The translations under genes were made by a program, and so were the position numbers. This document shows positions 36,211-45,272 of a stretch of 64,000 bases of DNA, in pieces; the first letter of the stretch is position 1; the number at the start of each line of letters is the position of its first letter. This stretch comes from Candidatus Saccharimonadota bacterium (GTDB lineage: Bacteria > Patescibacteriota > Saccharimonadia > Saccharimonadales > Saccharimonadaceae), in NCBI GenBank assembly GCA_030531645.1, contig JAUNNB010000004.1:1-64000 (forward strand), given 5' to 3'. A model generated the notes under the pieces. That model did no database searches. It saw only the letters and a program-made list of their open reading frames with translations, and was not told where the DNA came from.

Positions 36211-36732
36211 ATGTCGGAAACGGCAAAGAAGAATCGAAAATTAATCGCTTCGCTGATAGTATTATTCACGATTGTGATTGGTGTGGTCGTGGGGTTTGTC
36301 GTGGTGAAAGTTATCACGGCAAACAACGACTCGGCTTCTGAAGTGGTTGAAAAATTCCGTTTGGATGAGAAATACTACAATAGCAGTGATGTGTTAAAGG
36401 AGATTTCAGAAGAAGATTTCAAGGCAAAACTTGAAGCTAAGGAATCGTTTGCATTGCTAGTTTCGTTGCCGCGCTGTACAGAGGAAACGGCAGCATTTAA
36501 GACCTATGTGTCTGGGTATGAGAACGAAAAGAAAATCGCAATTCTATATATGACTTCGGACACTGTGCGAAATACTATGATTATGGATACGGTGAAATAT
36601 TTCCCGTCTGTGATTCTGTTTAACAAGGGTGAGATTAAGGCTTACCTCAAGTTCGATAAGGATTCGGACACAGAATATTATAAGTCTCAAGAAGCCTTTG
36701 GACAGTGGTTCGAAAAATATATTGAGATATAA
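36211..36732 (+). CDS. Membrane-anchored thioredoxin-like protein with single Cys
   Basis: 173 residues. TM at about 11-36. The soluble domain begins with EISEEDFKAKLEAKESFALL, and FPSVILFNKGE near residues 131-141 carries the cis-Pro loop of thioredoxin folds. The usual CxxC is reduced to one Cys (C89 in LPRCTEE). It may bind rather than oxidise partners, or use a monothiol mechanism. AGAAGG lies 8 nt upstream. It ends next to a bidirectional terminator. Confidence 0.68.
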   Translation: MSETAKKNRKLIASLIVLFTIVIGVVVGFVVVKVITANNDSASEVVEKFRLDEKYYNSSDVLKEISEEDFKAKLEAKESFALLVSLPRCTEETAAFKTYVSGYENEKKIAILYMTSDTVRNTMIMDTVKYFPSVILFNKGEIKAYLKFDKDSDTEYYKSQEAFGQWFEKYIEI

Positions 36733-36759
36733 AAAAGCGCTCCTTCGGGAGCCTTTTTT
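36731..36759. terminator. Bidirectional terminator with UUCG loop
   Basis: GCTCC-TTCG-GGAGC stem flanked by A6 and T6. It can end the thioredoxin-like operon (+) and the tRNA-Ser transcript (-). Confidence 0.85.
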
Positions 36760-36763
36760 GATT

Positions 36764-36853
36764 TGGCGGAAGCGAGAGGATTCGAACCTCCGATACGGTT
36801 TCCCGCATACACGCGTTCCAGGCGTGCTCCTTCAACCACTCGGACACACTTCC
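36764..36853 (-). tRNA. tRNA-Ser(GGA)
   Basis: 90 nt on the minus strand including an encoded 3' CCA. Acceptor stem GGAAGTG/CGCTTCC, a long variable arm typical of class II tRNAs, anticodon loop CTGGAAC giving anticodon GGA (Ser, UCC/UCU), and the T loop TTCGAAT. It ends in the bidirectional terminator at 36731-36759. Confidence 0.95.
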
Positions 36854-36916
36854 GTCCTCTTAATTATAACATAAAATAGGGGTAATTGGAATATATGAAA
36901 ATACTCTCGGCTGTGC

Positions 36917-36922
36917 TAAAAT
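36917..36922 (+). promoter_or_regulatory. Extended -10-like box of the DHHW gene
   Basis: TGC-TAAAAT ends 19 nt before the ATG at 36942. Confidence 0.45.
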
Positions 36923-36941
36923 TTAGATAAGAGTAATTGTT

Positions 36942-38120
36942 ATGCGGAAACAAAAGATTTTTATAGGTGTGTTCCTAGCATTAATTTATGGAGTGCTAGG
37001 TTTTTATGCTCTGAAACAGGTGCTGATATCTACTGGGAAGATTGATTTGGTGATGACGGACAACTGGAAGTTTTTTGAGCCAGAAAAAGAGAGAAACATT
37101 GTAGATAAACTTAATAATAAATTTGGTTCCGTAAAGATGACGCTAGAAAATAAGAGCAATAATTATTTTCCGTTGTATTTGCAATTGAACGGCTTGTATG
37201 AGGGCGTGAATTTTAATTTGAACAAGCTTGTTTACGAGGATGTGCCACTGAGGATGAATGTTGGCGGGGAGTATTTATTCTACAACACGAAGCACGGATT
37301 TTATTATCTGGAAGCTAAGCAAAATTCAGATGAGTTAAAGGAGAACTATCAGAAGCAGGTGAAGTTCTTTAATGGTTTGGCGGAAAAGGGAATTAACGCA
37401 AACATCTACATGCTGACTGGATATGAGCTGACTAATTTGAAGCCAAATAATTTAAGTGGTTATGTGAGTGATTTTAAGAAGGATTTGAACGACAAGATTA
37501 ATTTGAAAGTGATGGAGATTGGCTCGATCGAGGAATATAAAGAGAAGTTTTATAAGACTGATCATCACTGGAATATGAAAGGGGCGCTTGAAGGGTATTA
37601 TGGCATCATGGAAATGCTTGGGAAACAGCCTATGGCGGGTCTAGAAGCGAAGGAAGTGAGCGATGTGAAATATTATGGCTCGATGGCTAAAACGGCAATG
37701 AATACCAGCGTCTACGACCATATTATGGATGTGGATGTGAGGCCAAAATATGATGTGACGGTAAACGGCGCTGAACCGGAAAAGAAATTTAAACCACGCG
37801 TAATGCCGGAGAGAAATAATATTTTTTACGATTATTATGTGGGGTATTTTGATGGGCAATATGAAGAAGTAGTATATGATTATCATCAGCCCGGAGCGGG
37901 GAATTTGTTGATGATGTGCGATTCGTATGCTTGGCAGATTGATTACTTAGTGGCCAGCGCGTATGACAAAACATATGTTGTGAACGTGAGGTATGGAGAT
38001 GGATTTGATATGGAACAATACATAAAAGATAATAATATAACAGATGTGTTGTTCTTGTATGAAGGTATGTCTTTGATGTTTGATGAGAATGGCTATAATT
38101 TTGAGGGGATGGTGAAGTAA
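36942..38120 (+). CDS. DHHW family (AlgJ/AlgX-like) O-acetylation protein
   Basis: 392 residues. An N-terminal TM (about 5-27) precedes an extracytoplasmic SGNH-like domain. KTDHHWN (D207, H208, H209, W210) and the Ser of MMCDSYAW (S328) match the catalytic pattern of AlgJ/AlgX and DltD-type proteins. It accepts acetyl groups from the MBOAT partner encoded next (TAATG overlap) and passes them to a surface polymer. The polymer could be the product of the locus at 9-28 kb. Confidence 0.85.
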   Translation: MRKQKIFIGVFLALIYGVLGFYALKQVLISTGKIDLVMTDNWKFFEPEKERNIVDKLNNKFGSVKMTLENKSNNYFPLYLQLNGLYEGVNFNLNKLVYEDVPLRMNVGGEYLFYNTKHGFYYLEAKQNSDELKENYQKQVKFFNGLAEKGINANIYMLTGYELTNLKPNNLSGYVSDFKKDLNDKINLKVMEIGSIEEYKEKFYKTDHHWNMKGALEGYYGIMEMLGKQPMAGLEAKEVSDVKYYGSMAKTAMNTSVYDHIMDVDVRPKYDVTVNGAEPEKKFKPRVMPERNNIFYDYYVGYFDGQYEEVVYDYHQPGAGNLLMMCDSYAWQIDYLVASAYDKTYVVNVRYGDGFDMEQYIKDNNITDVLFLYEGMSLMFDENGYNFEGMVK

Positions 38121-39493
38121 TGGTATTTTCAAGTTTGATTTTCCTATTTATGTTCCTGCCGATATTCTTGATGTGCTATTTCATTCCAAAGAATAGGAAG
38201 GTTAGGAATGTGGTGCTACTGCTATTCTCGATAGCATTCTATACATATGGTGAGCCGATTTATATCTTATTGATGCTCGCATCGATCTTGTTTAACTATT
38301 TTATGACAAGGTGGATGGTGGCTAGAAAAAATAGTAAATTCATCTTCGTGCTGATTATTATTTTCAACCTGGGGCTACTTGGGTTGTTTAAATACGCAGA
38401 TTTCTTTATTGGAAATGTGAATAATCTATTAGGACTCAGCATTGGGTTCTTGAAGCTGTCCTTGCCGATTGGTATTAGTTTTTATACATTCCAGGTTTTG
38501 ACGTACGTGATTGATGTCTATAGGAAACAGGTGAAGGTGCAAAAGAGCATCATCAACCTCGGGTGTTATATTAGTGCGTTCCCACAGCTGATTGCTGGTC
38601 CGATAGTGCGTTATAGCACCGTGAATGAGGAGCTCGATAACAGGAAAGAGAATGTTAAGGATTTTGCGGATGGTATCGGAAGATTCATCATTGGTCTAGC
38701 TAAGAAAGCGATTATCGCAAACGAGATGGCCTATGTGGCTGATGCGATTTTTGGTAGTGCGATGGTTGAAGCTGGCTTTATAGGCGCTTTGATTGGTGCT
38801 CTCGCATATGCGTTGCAGATTTACTTTGATTTCTCTGGTTATTCCGATATGGCCATTGGTTTAGGTAGGATGCTTGGTTTCCATTACTTAGAGAACTTTG
38901 ACCATCCGTATAGAGCTACTAGCATTACTGATTTTTGGCGTAGGTGGCATATTTCGCTTTCAAGTTTCTTTAGGGACTATGTGTATATTCCACTTGGCGG
39001 GAATAGGTGTAGTAAAACAAGAAATATTATCAACATTTTGGTTGTGTGGGCTCTCACTGGTTTGTGGCATGGAGCAAGCTGGAACTTTGTGATTTGGGGT
39101 CTATATTTCGGCGTGATTTTAATCTTAGAGAAATTTGTGTTCAAGAAGGTGCTTGAGAAAATGCCTGGGGTGCTAAAGCATGTTTATGCTCTGGTGATTA
39201 TCCTGATAGGCTGGGTGATATTCTACTTTACTGACTTGTCTCAACTTGGCGAGGCATTTAGATCTCTCATTGGATTGAATGGTTTGGGTAGTATAGATTT
39301 GTTGACGCATCTACAAATCTTCAAGATAAGAACGATTGTGGTGTTTGTACTTGGTATGATATTTAGCGTGAAGGCGTTTAAGTTGAAAGAGGGAAAGACG
39401 CTGACTTATATCATCTTGATTTTGCTGTTTGTACTAAGCGTAATATTCATTTTGGCATCAACTTATAATCCGTTCATTTATTTCAGATTTTAA
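38120..39493 (+). CDS. MBOAT family O-acyltransferase (AlgI/DltB-like)
   Basis: 457 residues, about eleven TM segments. SSFFRDYVYIPLGGNR and GLWHGASWNFVIWGLYFG are AlgI motifs; H317 is the conserved catalytic His. It moves an acyl group, usually acetyl from acetyl-CoA, across the membrane for the DHHW protein. The start overlaps the previous stop as TAATG. Confidence 0.93.
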   Translation: MVFSSLIFLFMFLPIFLMCYFIPKNRKVRNVVLLLFSIAFYTYGEPIYILLMLASILFNYFMTRWMVARKNSKFIFVLIIIFNLGLLGLFKYADFFIGNVNNLLGLSIGFLKLSLPIGISFYTFQVLTYVIDVYRKQVKVQKSIINLGCYISAFPQLIAGPIVRYSTVNEELDNRKENVKDFADGIGRFIIGLAKKAIIANEMAYVADAIFGSAMVEAGFIGALIGALAYALQIYFDFSGYSDMAIGLGRMLGFHYLENFDHPYRATSITDFWRRWHISLSSFFRDYVYIPLGGNRCSKTRNIINILVVWALTGLWHGASWNFVIWGLYFGVILILEKFVFKKVLEKMPGVLKHVYALVIILIGWVIFYFTDLSQLGEAFRSLIGLNGLGSIDLLTHLQIFKIRTIVVFVLGMIFSVKAFKLKEGKTLTYIILILLFVLSVIFILASTYNPFIYFRF

Positions 39494-39528
39494 AGGTTTT
39501 TATAGACTTTTTGGCTAGCTTTTTGTGG

Positions 39529-39534
39529 TATAAT
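39529..39534 (+). promoter_or_regulatory. Extended -10 box of pyrG
   Basis: TGG-TATAAT 27 nt before the ATG at 39562, with AGAGAGG as ribosome-binding site. Confidence 0.65.
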
Positions 39535-39561
39535 AAATAGAGAAATTAAGAGAGGTACAGA

Positions 39562-41202
39562 ATGGCGACAAAATACATTTTTGTTACGGGTGGCGTGCTT
39601 TCAGGAGTGGGTAAAGGCATCACGGCAGCTAGCATGGGTGCTATATTGAAGGCTAAAGGATATAAAGTGACGATGCAGAAGTGCGACCCGTATCTAAATG
39701 TAGATGCAGGTTTGTTGAATCCGGTTGAACACGGTGAATGCTTTGTGACACACGATGGTGTAGAGACAGATCTCGACCTGGGCCATTATGAAAGGTTTTT
39801 GGATTTTGAGACTTCCAAATATTCAATTACTCTTTCAGGTTCAATCTTTAAAGAATTGATTGATAAAGAACGCTCTGGTGGTTTTCATGGCAAGACTGTG
39901 CAGTTGATTCCGCACTTTACCAATCTCGTTCAGGAGAAGATTGAGAGAGCATCTGCAGATTCCGATATTCACATCGTGGAAATTGGTGGCACCGTAGGTG
40001 ATTATGAGGGGTTGTCTTTCCTAGAAGCGATTAGATTATTTGCTAATAGAGTTGGTCGCCAAAATTGTTTGTATATTGATGTCGTTTTTGTACCATGGCT
40101 CAATACATCAAAAGAATTGAAAACAAAACCTGCCCAGAATACTTTGAAAGATTTGCGTGGATTTGGCATCATTCCAGATGTGGTGGTATGCCGTACGGAG
40201 AAGCCAGCGCCAAGGGAAATGTGCGAGAAGATTGCGGCGTTTGCTGGTATTGCGCCTGAAGCGGTGCTTAATTTGCCAGACATTGATTCTGTATATGATG
40301 TACCATTTAATGTTTTGAAATCTGGCGTGCTCGAGATTTTGAATGAGTTCCTCGACGATTCAAAGAAACCAGATATGACAAAGTGGGAAGATTTCTCAAA
40401 GCGTCGTTCAACTAAGTATGCAAAGACCGTGAAGGTTGGCCTCGTGGCGAAATATGTAGGGAACGATGATACTTACATCTGTGTGACGGAGGCTTTGAAG
40501 GCTGCGGCAGCATGGAATAAGGTCAATATGGAGATTGTCTGGATTAATGCTGAGAAAGCTGGCGAAGACAAGACCTATGCGACTCGCGAATTCAAGAAAG
40601 TTGATGGCTTGGTAGTGCCTGGTGGGTTTGGCGCGAGAGGCGCTGAAGGCAAGATTGCCGCAGCTACTTATGCACTTAAGAATGACAAGCCATACCTTGG
40701 TCTTTGTTTAGGTTTGCAAATGGCTTGTGTGGCTGCTGCTAGAATGGGTGGCGTGAAGAACGCCAACTCGGAAGAATTCGGTGCCAAGGAAGGCGAGAAT
40801 GTTGTTTACATCATGGATGGCCAGAAGGGCAAAGAGTCGACTGGTGGTACTATGAGGCTCGGTGATTATCCTGCAGTTCTCAAGAAGGGAACTGGCACGG
40901 CGAAACTTTATATGGAACAGAGTGTAGAATCGAAGCGTGGTTTTGCTACGAAGCGTAGAGATGGCGGGCTAGATGTGATTGAACGCCATAGACACCGTTA
41001 TGAAGTGAATCAGAAATTCCTAGAGCAGATTTCGAAAGGTGGGCTTGAAGTTTCTGGTACGTCGCCAGATGGTAAGTTGGTAGAGTTTGTGGAAGCACCA
41101 AAATGTAAGTTTTTCCAGGCTACACAGGCACACCCTGAGTTCAAATCTAGACCACTTAATACTCATCCATTGTTCATGGAATTTGTTAAGAATTTGAAAT
41201 AA
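39562..41202 (+). CDS. pyrG: CTP synthase
   Basis: 546 residues, normal length. The N-terminal synthetase domain begins KYIFVTGGVLSGVGKGI (P-loop-like) and the C-terminal class I glutaminase domain has GLCLGLQMAC with the nucleophile Cys. It forms CTP from UTP, ATP and glutamine in the cytoplasm. CTP is also needed by the TagD-like enzyme in this window. It has a leader with AGAGAGG and is followed 12 bp later by the KwaB-like gene. Confidence 0.97.
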   Translation: MATKYIFVTGGVLSGVGKGITAASMGAILKAKGYKVTMQKCDPYLNVDAGLLNPVEHGECFVTHDGVETDLDLGHYERFLDFETSKYSITLSGSIFKELIDKERSGGFHGKTVQLIPHFTNLVQEKIERASADSDIHIVEIGGTVGDYEGLSFLEAIRLFANRVGRQNCLYIDVVFVPWLNTSKELKTKPAQNTLKDLRGFGIIPDVVVCRTEKPAPREMCEKIAAFAGIAPEAVLNLPDIDSVYDVPFNVLKSGVLEILNEFLDDSKKPDMTKWEDFSKRRSTKYAKTVKVGLVAKYVGNDDTYICVTEALKAAAAWNKVNMEIVWINAEKAGEDKTYATREFKKVDGLVVPGGFGARGAEGKIAAATYALKNDKPYLGLCLGLQMACVAAARMGGVKNANSEEFGAKEGENVVYIMDGQKGKESTGGTMRLGDYPAVLKKGTGTAKLYMEQSVESKRGFATKRRDGGLDVIERHRHRYEVNQKFLEQISKGGLEVSGTSPDGKLVEFVEAPKCKFFQATQAHPEFKSRPLNTHPLFMEFVKNLK

Positions 41203-41214
41203 AGAAAGGAAAAT

Positions 41215-42222
41215 ATGGCAGAAATTATTAATAGTGAAATTGAGAAAATCACCGATTTTGATGTGTTTCTTTGGGCAAATGAAGTAGATGAGATTAAGAA
41301 TAATGTCTCGTGTGAGTTGTTCTTGTTCAATAAGAATTACACGCCATTTAAGGTGCGCTATTCTGATAAACTCGCAACGAGCGTGAAAACTGTCTTTATG
41401 GGCGAGGCGATTGCTTATGTGATCAAGGAGGCCGATAAAGGTTTGGAGCAGCGTGAATACGAGAAGAGCGACGGCGAGGATAAGGTTGTTTATCGTACAG
41501 ACCTCAAAAATGTAACGAGAGCTGAATCGTTGATTAACTTGATTGAAAACGAATATAAGGATATCGATTTCTTTACCGATAATGAGCACGAGTTCAAGAA
41601 GGTGAAGGGTATTATCGCTAGATTTACTTATGCTGGCGGCGGTGATGGCACCAAGACATTTTACATTGCGAAAGGCTTGGCTGCATCGTCAGCACTTAAG
41701 GGTGCATCTAGCTGGGAACTTAATGGTGAGAGTTTTGAGCCATTTGGTGCTGAGATTGCGATTCGTATGCCAGAGGATAACCAGGTGGCAATTGTTGATA
41801 GGAATGTAGTGATTTTCAATCAGAGCAAGTTCGAGAGTTTATTCCAGTATGACTATAAAGCTCAGATGATTGCTGAAGAAAAGGCAAAGGAATTAGAGAA
41901 GAAATATAAACTCTCGTTCTCCGAGGGCTTGACTCTTAACGCATTGTTGCAGGATAAAAAGCCGCTCGTGAAGAAGCTTCAGAACATGGATATTGAAGAA
42001 GAGATGAGTCAGGAACAGCTCGTTGATTATGCTGATGATATGAAGCTTGAGCTAATGACAGATGATGATGGATCGATTATCATTATGGACGATAAAGATT
42101 TGACCATGTTCGTGAATTTGCTTGCGGAAGATTATTATGTGTCACCAGTGAATGGTAGGCGCTATGAGATTAAGTCTAAGAAATTGATGGAAGAACCAGA
42201 AGGCGAACCACCACGAGGCTAA
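41215..42222 (+). CDS. Protein of unknown function with weak DUF4868/KwaB resemblance
   Basis: 335 residues, soluble, acidic. ALKGASSWELNGESFEPFG, then QVAIVDRNVVIFNQSKFESL, FQYDYKAQMIAEEKAKELE and helices beyond resemble the DUF4868 domain found in KwaB of the Kiwa defence system. No KwaA-type membrane partner is adjacent, and the flanking genes are housekeeping (pyrG, tsaC), so a conserved cellular role is at least as likely. GAAAGGAAA lies before the ATG. The assignment is low confidence; a profile search would decide. Confidence 0.6.
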   Translation: MAEIINSEIEKITDFDVFLWANEVDEIKNNVSCELFLFNKNYTPFKVRYSDKLATSVKTVFMGEAIAYVIKEADKGLEQREYEKSDGEDKVVYRTDLKNVTRAESLINLIENEYKDIDFFTDNEHEFKKVKGIIARFTYAGGGDGTKTFYIAKGLAASSALKGASSWELNGESFEPFGAEIAIRMPEDNQVAIVDRNVVIFNQSKFESLFQYDYKAQMIAEEKAKELEKKYKLSFSEGLTLNALLQDKKPLVKKLQNMDIEEEMSQEQLVDYADDMKLELMTDDDGSIIIMDDKDLTMFVNLLAEDYYVSPVNGRRYEIKSKKLMEEPEGEPPRG

Positions 42223-42223
42223 A

Positions 42224-42781
42224 ATGGAAGAAGCTATCCAGCAGTTGAAGAATGGTGGGGTGGTGATAATCCCAACCGATACTGTGTATGGCATTGGGTG
42301 CTTGGCTTCTGATGAGGGGGCAATTAAGCGGATTTTTGAGATAAAAAATAGGCCCCTCGCTAAGCCGATAAATGTGCTGGTGGCGGGTATCGACCAGATT
42401 CGTGATATTGCTGAGATAGAGCCTAAAGAAGAACAGATTATAAGGGAATATATGCCTGGGGCGGTGACGATTATCTTGAAAAAGAAAGGTGTTTTGCCTG
42501 ATGTCCTGACGGCTGGGTTAGAGACAGTGGGGGTGCGTATTCCGGATGATGAGACTACGCGAAAGATAATCGAAGAGACTGGGCCGCTGGCGGTGACAAG
42601 TGCGAATTATGCAGATGAGGATCCGGCCCGAGAAGTTGCTGATTTGCCGGAATCTTTGGTAGAAAAAGTGGACTATATTCTAGATGAAGGCAGAGTGCAG
42701 GGTGGCATGCCGTCTACAATTGTACAAGTCGTGGGGGATGAGATTAAGACTTTGCGCGTGGGCCCGATAGAAATTAAGTAA
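42224..42781 (+). CDS. tsaC: L-threonylcarbamoyladenylate synthase (YrdC/Sua5)
   Basis: 185 residues. GGVVIIPTDTVYGIGCLASD and KNRPLAKPINVLV supply the KxR-type ATP/threonine site, and TSANYADEDPA the conserved SxN. It makes threonylcarbamoyl-AMP, the substrate of TsaD (start of the window). It has no Sua5 C-terminal domain, so it is a stand-alone TsaC. It follows the KwaB-like gene with a 1-bp gap. Confidence 0.95.
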   Translation: MEEAIQQLKNGGVVIIPTDTVYGIGCLASDEGAIKRIFEIKNRPLAKPINVLVAGIDQIRDIAEIEPKEEQIIREYMPGAVTIILKKKGVLPDVLTAGLETVGVRIPDDETTRKIIEETGPLAVTSANYADEDPAREVADLPESLVEKVDYILDEGRVQGGMPSTIVQVVGDEIKTLRVGPIEIK

Positions 42782-42789
42782 GGAGGAAT

Positions 42790-43440
42790 ATGGCAGAATC
42801 GAGTCGTGAACTAAGAGAACGAGAGCAGAAAAAAATGAATATCAAAGGCGGAGTGCTCGCTGTGGTATTGGTTGTGTTGCTGGGTGGCGTGACATTCTTT
42901 GTGACAAGGAAATTGACCGAACCAAAAGAAGAGCCAGTGGCAGAAACTCCAGCTGAGGTTGATTTGGGGAAGGTGAATTTTGAATATAAGCCTGAGAAAG
43001 TAAGTGAAAAAAGTTATCGTCTGCCGACTGCTGATTATGGAAATCTTTTCAGCGTTAGTTGCACGGATGAAGGGAATGCAAGAAACTGCAACTTCACTGC
43101 TTCGGCGGAGGGATTCTCGAGTTTTGGAATAGAAAAACCAGAGGGTGGGGTGATGATGTTTCGTATTGAGGGGAAAGTCAGGCAGATAAATGTGACTGGA
43201 TTTGGTACTCAAATTGGAAACGAATATCTCACCGTGGTGATGGCGGATGGAAGTCTTAGGGCTAGTAAGGTGGCTGAGATTTTGCAGGGAATGGAAGTCG
43301 AACTTAAGACAGTTGAGGGGGTCTCGAATGTAGTTTCAACAGAACAGATTTCGATGATTGATGAAAATAAACTTGGTACATACACAACCATAGCCAATCG
43401 ACTTGACGGAACTTTCTACGATTTGGCTGATTATCTTTAA
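42790..43440 (+). CDS. Membrane-anchored protein of unknown function
   Basis: 216 residues: a basic N-terminus, one TM segment (about 18-38) and an outward domain of ~175 residues with alternating beta and charged segments (NLFSVSCTDEGNARNCNFTA holds two Cys that could form a disulfide). No known family is recognised. GGAGGA precedes the ATG and it is likely co-transcribed with tsaC. It ends directly against the convergent ychF stop. Confidence 0.7.
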   Translation: MAESSRELREREQKKMNIKGGVLAVVLVVLLGGVTFFVTRKLTEPKEEPVAETPAEVDLGKVNFEYKPEKVSEKSYRLPTADYGNLFSVSCTDEGNARNCNFTASAEGFSSFGIEKPEGGVMMFRIEGKVRQINVTGFGTQIGNEYLTVVMADGSLRASKVAEILQGMEVELKTVEGVSNVVSTEQISMIDENKLGTYTTIANRLDGTFYDLADYL

Positions 43441-44436
43441 TTAGACATTGAAACGAAATTCGACAATGTCGCCATCTTGCATAGTGTAGGTTTTACCTTC
43501 GGTGCGGAGTTTGCCGGCGGCTTTGACATTGGCTTCGGAGCCAAGCTCAACGAGATCGTTATATTTCATAACTTCAGCAGCAATGAAACCGCGTTCGAAA
43601 TCTGTGTGAATGGTACCGGCAGCTTCAGGGGCAGTGGCACCTTTTTTGATGGTCCAGGCGCGGACTTCTTTTTTGCCAGCAGTGAGGAACGATTGGAGAC
43701 CGAGAGTATCGTAAGCGGCGCGAATTAACTCAGAAAGGGCATCTTCTTTGACACCATAGGTTTCGAGGAATTCCATTTTTTCGGCTTTGCTCATACCGAC
43801 CATTTCTTCTTCGAGTTTGGCATTAACGAACACGGCTTGGGCAGGACTAACAAGTGCGCGCATTTCGTTTTTGAATGCTTCATTGGTGAGCTCGTTGTCG
43901 TCGATATTGAACATATAAATGACTGGTTTTTCGGTGAGGTAAGGGATGTTTTCATCCGGAGCGTTGCCTTTTTTGGCCTTCAGGGCAACCTTTTCTTTAG
44001 TCTCTAAGTCTGCGAGCTCGAGCTCGGTCTGGATGATTTCAATATCGGACTTTGGGTCGACAGCGGCGGGGGTATTGGCATCCTTAGAAACATGCATAAT
44101 ATCATCATTATGGAAGGCACGAACGACATGGCAGATAATCTGGCACTCACGGATATGAGCGAGGAATTTATTGCCAAGACCTTCGCCTTTGCTAGCACCT
44201 TCAACGAGACCGGCGATATCGACGAACTCGACAGTGGCTGGAACGATTTTTTCGGTTTCATACATCTTACCGAGGACATCAAGGCGTTCGTCAGGGACGG
44301 GAACGATGCCGACATTAGGCTCAATGGTTGCAAATGGATAGTTGGCAGCCAAAGCATTGGCGCTGTTTGTGAGTGCGTTAAAAAGTGTAGATTTGCCGAC
44401 ATTTGGGAGGCCGACGATACCAATCTTCAAATTCAT
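43441..44436 (-). CDS. ychF: Ribosome-binding GTPase/ATPase YchF (OLA1 family)
   Basis: 331 residues from the ATG at 44436. [20 protein letters not shown] is the G1 loop, [13 protein letters not shown]2, [17 protein letters not shown]3, and the G4 site has the non-canonical MFNIDD typical of this family, which favours ATP. The TGS-like C-terminus ends [19 protein letters not shown]. It binds ribosomes in the cytoplasm. The start at 44436 is chosen because a TATAAT ends 8 nt upstream; the ATG at 44442 is too close to it. Confidence 0.95.
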   Translation of the reverse strand: MNLKIGIVGLPNVGKSTLFNALTNSANALAANYPFATIEPNVGIVPVPDERLDVLGKMYETEKIVPATVEFVDIAGLVEGASKGEGLGNKFLAHIRECQIICHVVRAFHNDDIMHVSKDANTPAAVDPKSDIEIIQTELELADLETKEKVALKAKKGNAPDENIPYLTEKPVIYMFNIDDNELTNEAFKNEMRALVSPAQAVFVNAKLEEEMVGMSKAEKMEFLETYGVKEDALSELIRAAYDTLGLQSFLTAGKKEVRAWTIKKGATAPEAAGTIHTDFERGFIAAEVMKYNDLVELGSEANVKAAGKLRTEGKTYTMQDGDIVEFRFNV

Positions 44437-44444
44437 TATCATAT

Positions 44445-44450
44445 ATTATA
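44445..44450 (-). promoter_or_regulatory. Extended -10 box of ychF, leaderless spacing
   Basis: TGG-TATAAT on the minus strand, 8 nt from the chosen ATG. Confidence 0.65.
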
Positions 44451-44528
44451 CCACATCGTGGCATAATTAATAGAGGAGGAGGGGAACATGCTTGCGTTTT
44501 GAAGAGAGACTTATGGAAAGAGTCCATA

Positions 44529-45272
44529 CTAGATGCCGTAAACTGTTTGTTCTGGGCAGGTTTCTAAGACAGTCTTCATGGATGTTTTTTCGGCTTCAGT
44601 GACCCAGAGTGAGTATTTAGATTTGACGGAGATTTGGCGAGCGATGTATTGGCAACGGAAGGATTTATTGGGTGGAAGCCAGGTGGCGGCATCGCCATCG
44701 GACTTCTTTTGGTTGGTTTTGGCGTCGACGGCGATGAGGTTGAGCGGGTCTGTAGCTATGTTATAACGCGTATCATCTGACATATACTGAGCACCTTTTT
44801 GCCAGGCATCTGAGAGTGCGACGACATGATCGATTTGAAGTCCATCGCTGATTTCTTTACGAGTCTCGAATGTTATGATTTGGCCAGTGTATGGCTCATA
44901 GAAAGTGCCGGAGATGACATTGCATTTTTCATCGGTGATGGCGGTGTCGCCAAATTCGCGTTTTAGGATGCGTTGGCGGAGATTGCAGCCATCGATGTTC
45001 GGCCAAGTTTTGTAGAATTTCTCGCGTGAATAATTGGTTTTAGGCGCACGACCTTTAACCTCTAGAGTTTCTAGGGTGTCAGACGCTAATTTGTCTGATT
45101 TTTCGATATTATCTGGGATGGTGGTATCGCTGGAAGAGCCTTGGTTGAAACTATAGACCCAGTTGCTTTTGCTAGTAAATAGAAAACCCAGAATACCAAC
45201 AATGATAACCGTGAGGGCAGAAGCGCGACGGATTTTGTAGATTGTCTTACGAGTCATAAGATGTTGGGACAT
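44529..45272 (-). CDS. Secreted/anchored HNH endonuclease, DUF1524 (GmrSD C-terminal-like)
   Basis: 247 residues. A basic N-terminus and TM (about 15-31) precede an HNH/DUF1524 domain with VKGRAPKTNYSREKF, DGLQIDHVVALSDAWQKGA (catalytic His) and DPLNLIAVDAKTNQKKSDGD. This sequence style is common in actinobacterial extracellular nucleases. It may degrade external DNA for nucleotide salvage or act against a host or rival. It overlaps the end of the CBS gene; MTRKTIYK at 45257 is an alternative start. No immunity gene is evident. Confidence 0.88.
   Translation of the reverse strand: MSQHLMTRKTIYKIRRASALTVIIVGILGFLFTSKSNWVYSFNQGSSSDTTIPDNIEKSDKLASDTLETLEVKGRAPKTNYSREKFYKTWPNIDGCNLRQRILKREFGDTAITDEKCNVISGTFYEPYTGQIITFETRKEISDGLQIDHVVALSDAWQKGAQYMSDDTRYNIATDPLNLIAVDAKTNQKKSDGDAATWLPPNKSFRCQYIARQISVKSKYSLWVTEAEKTSMKTVLETCPEQTVYGI

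Noticed and set aside
36629-36874. 81-codon frame across the terminator and tRNA-Ser
   Set aside because: It runs through a terminator and an antisense tRNA gene, so it cannot be a real coding region.
41215-42222. A full Kiwa defence system
   Set aside because: Only a weak KwaB-like candidate is present; neighbours are pyrG and tsaC and no KwaA-like membrane gene is adjacent.
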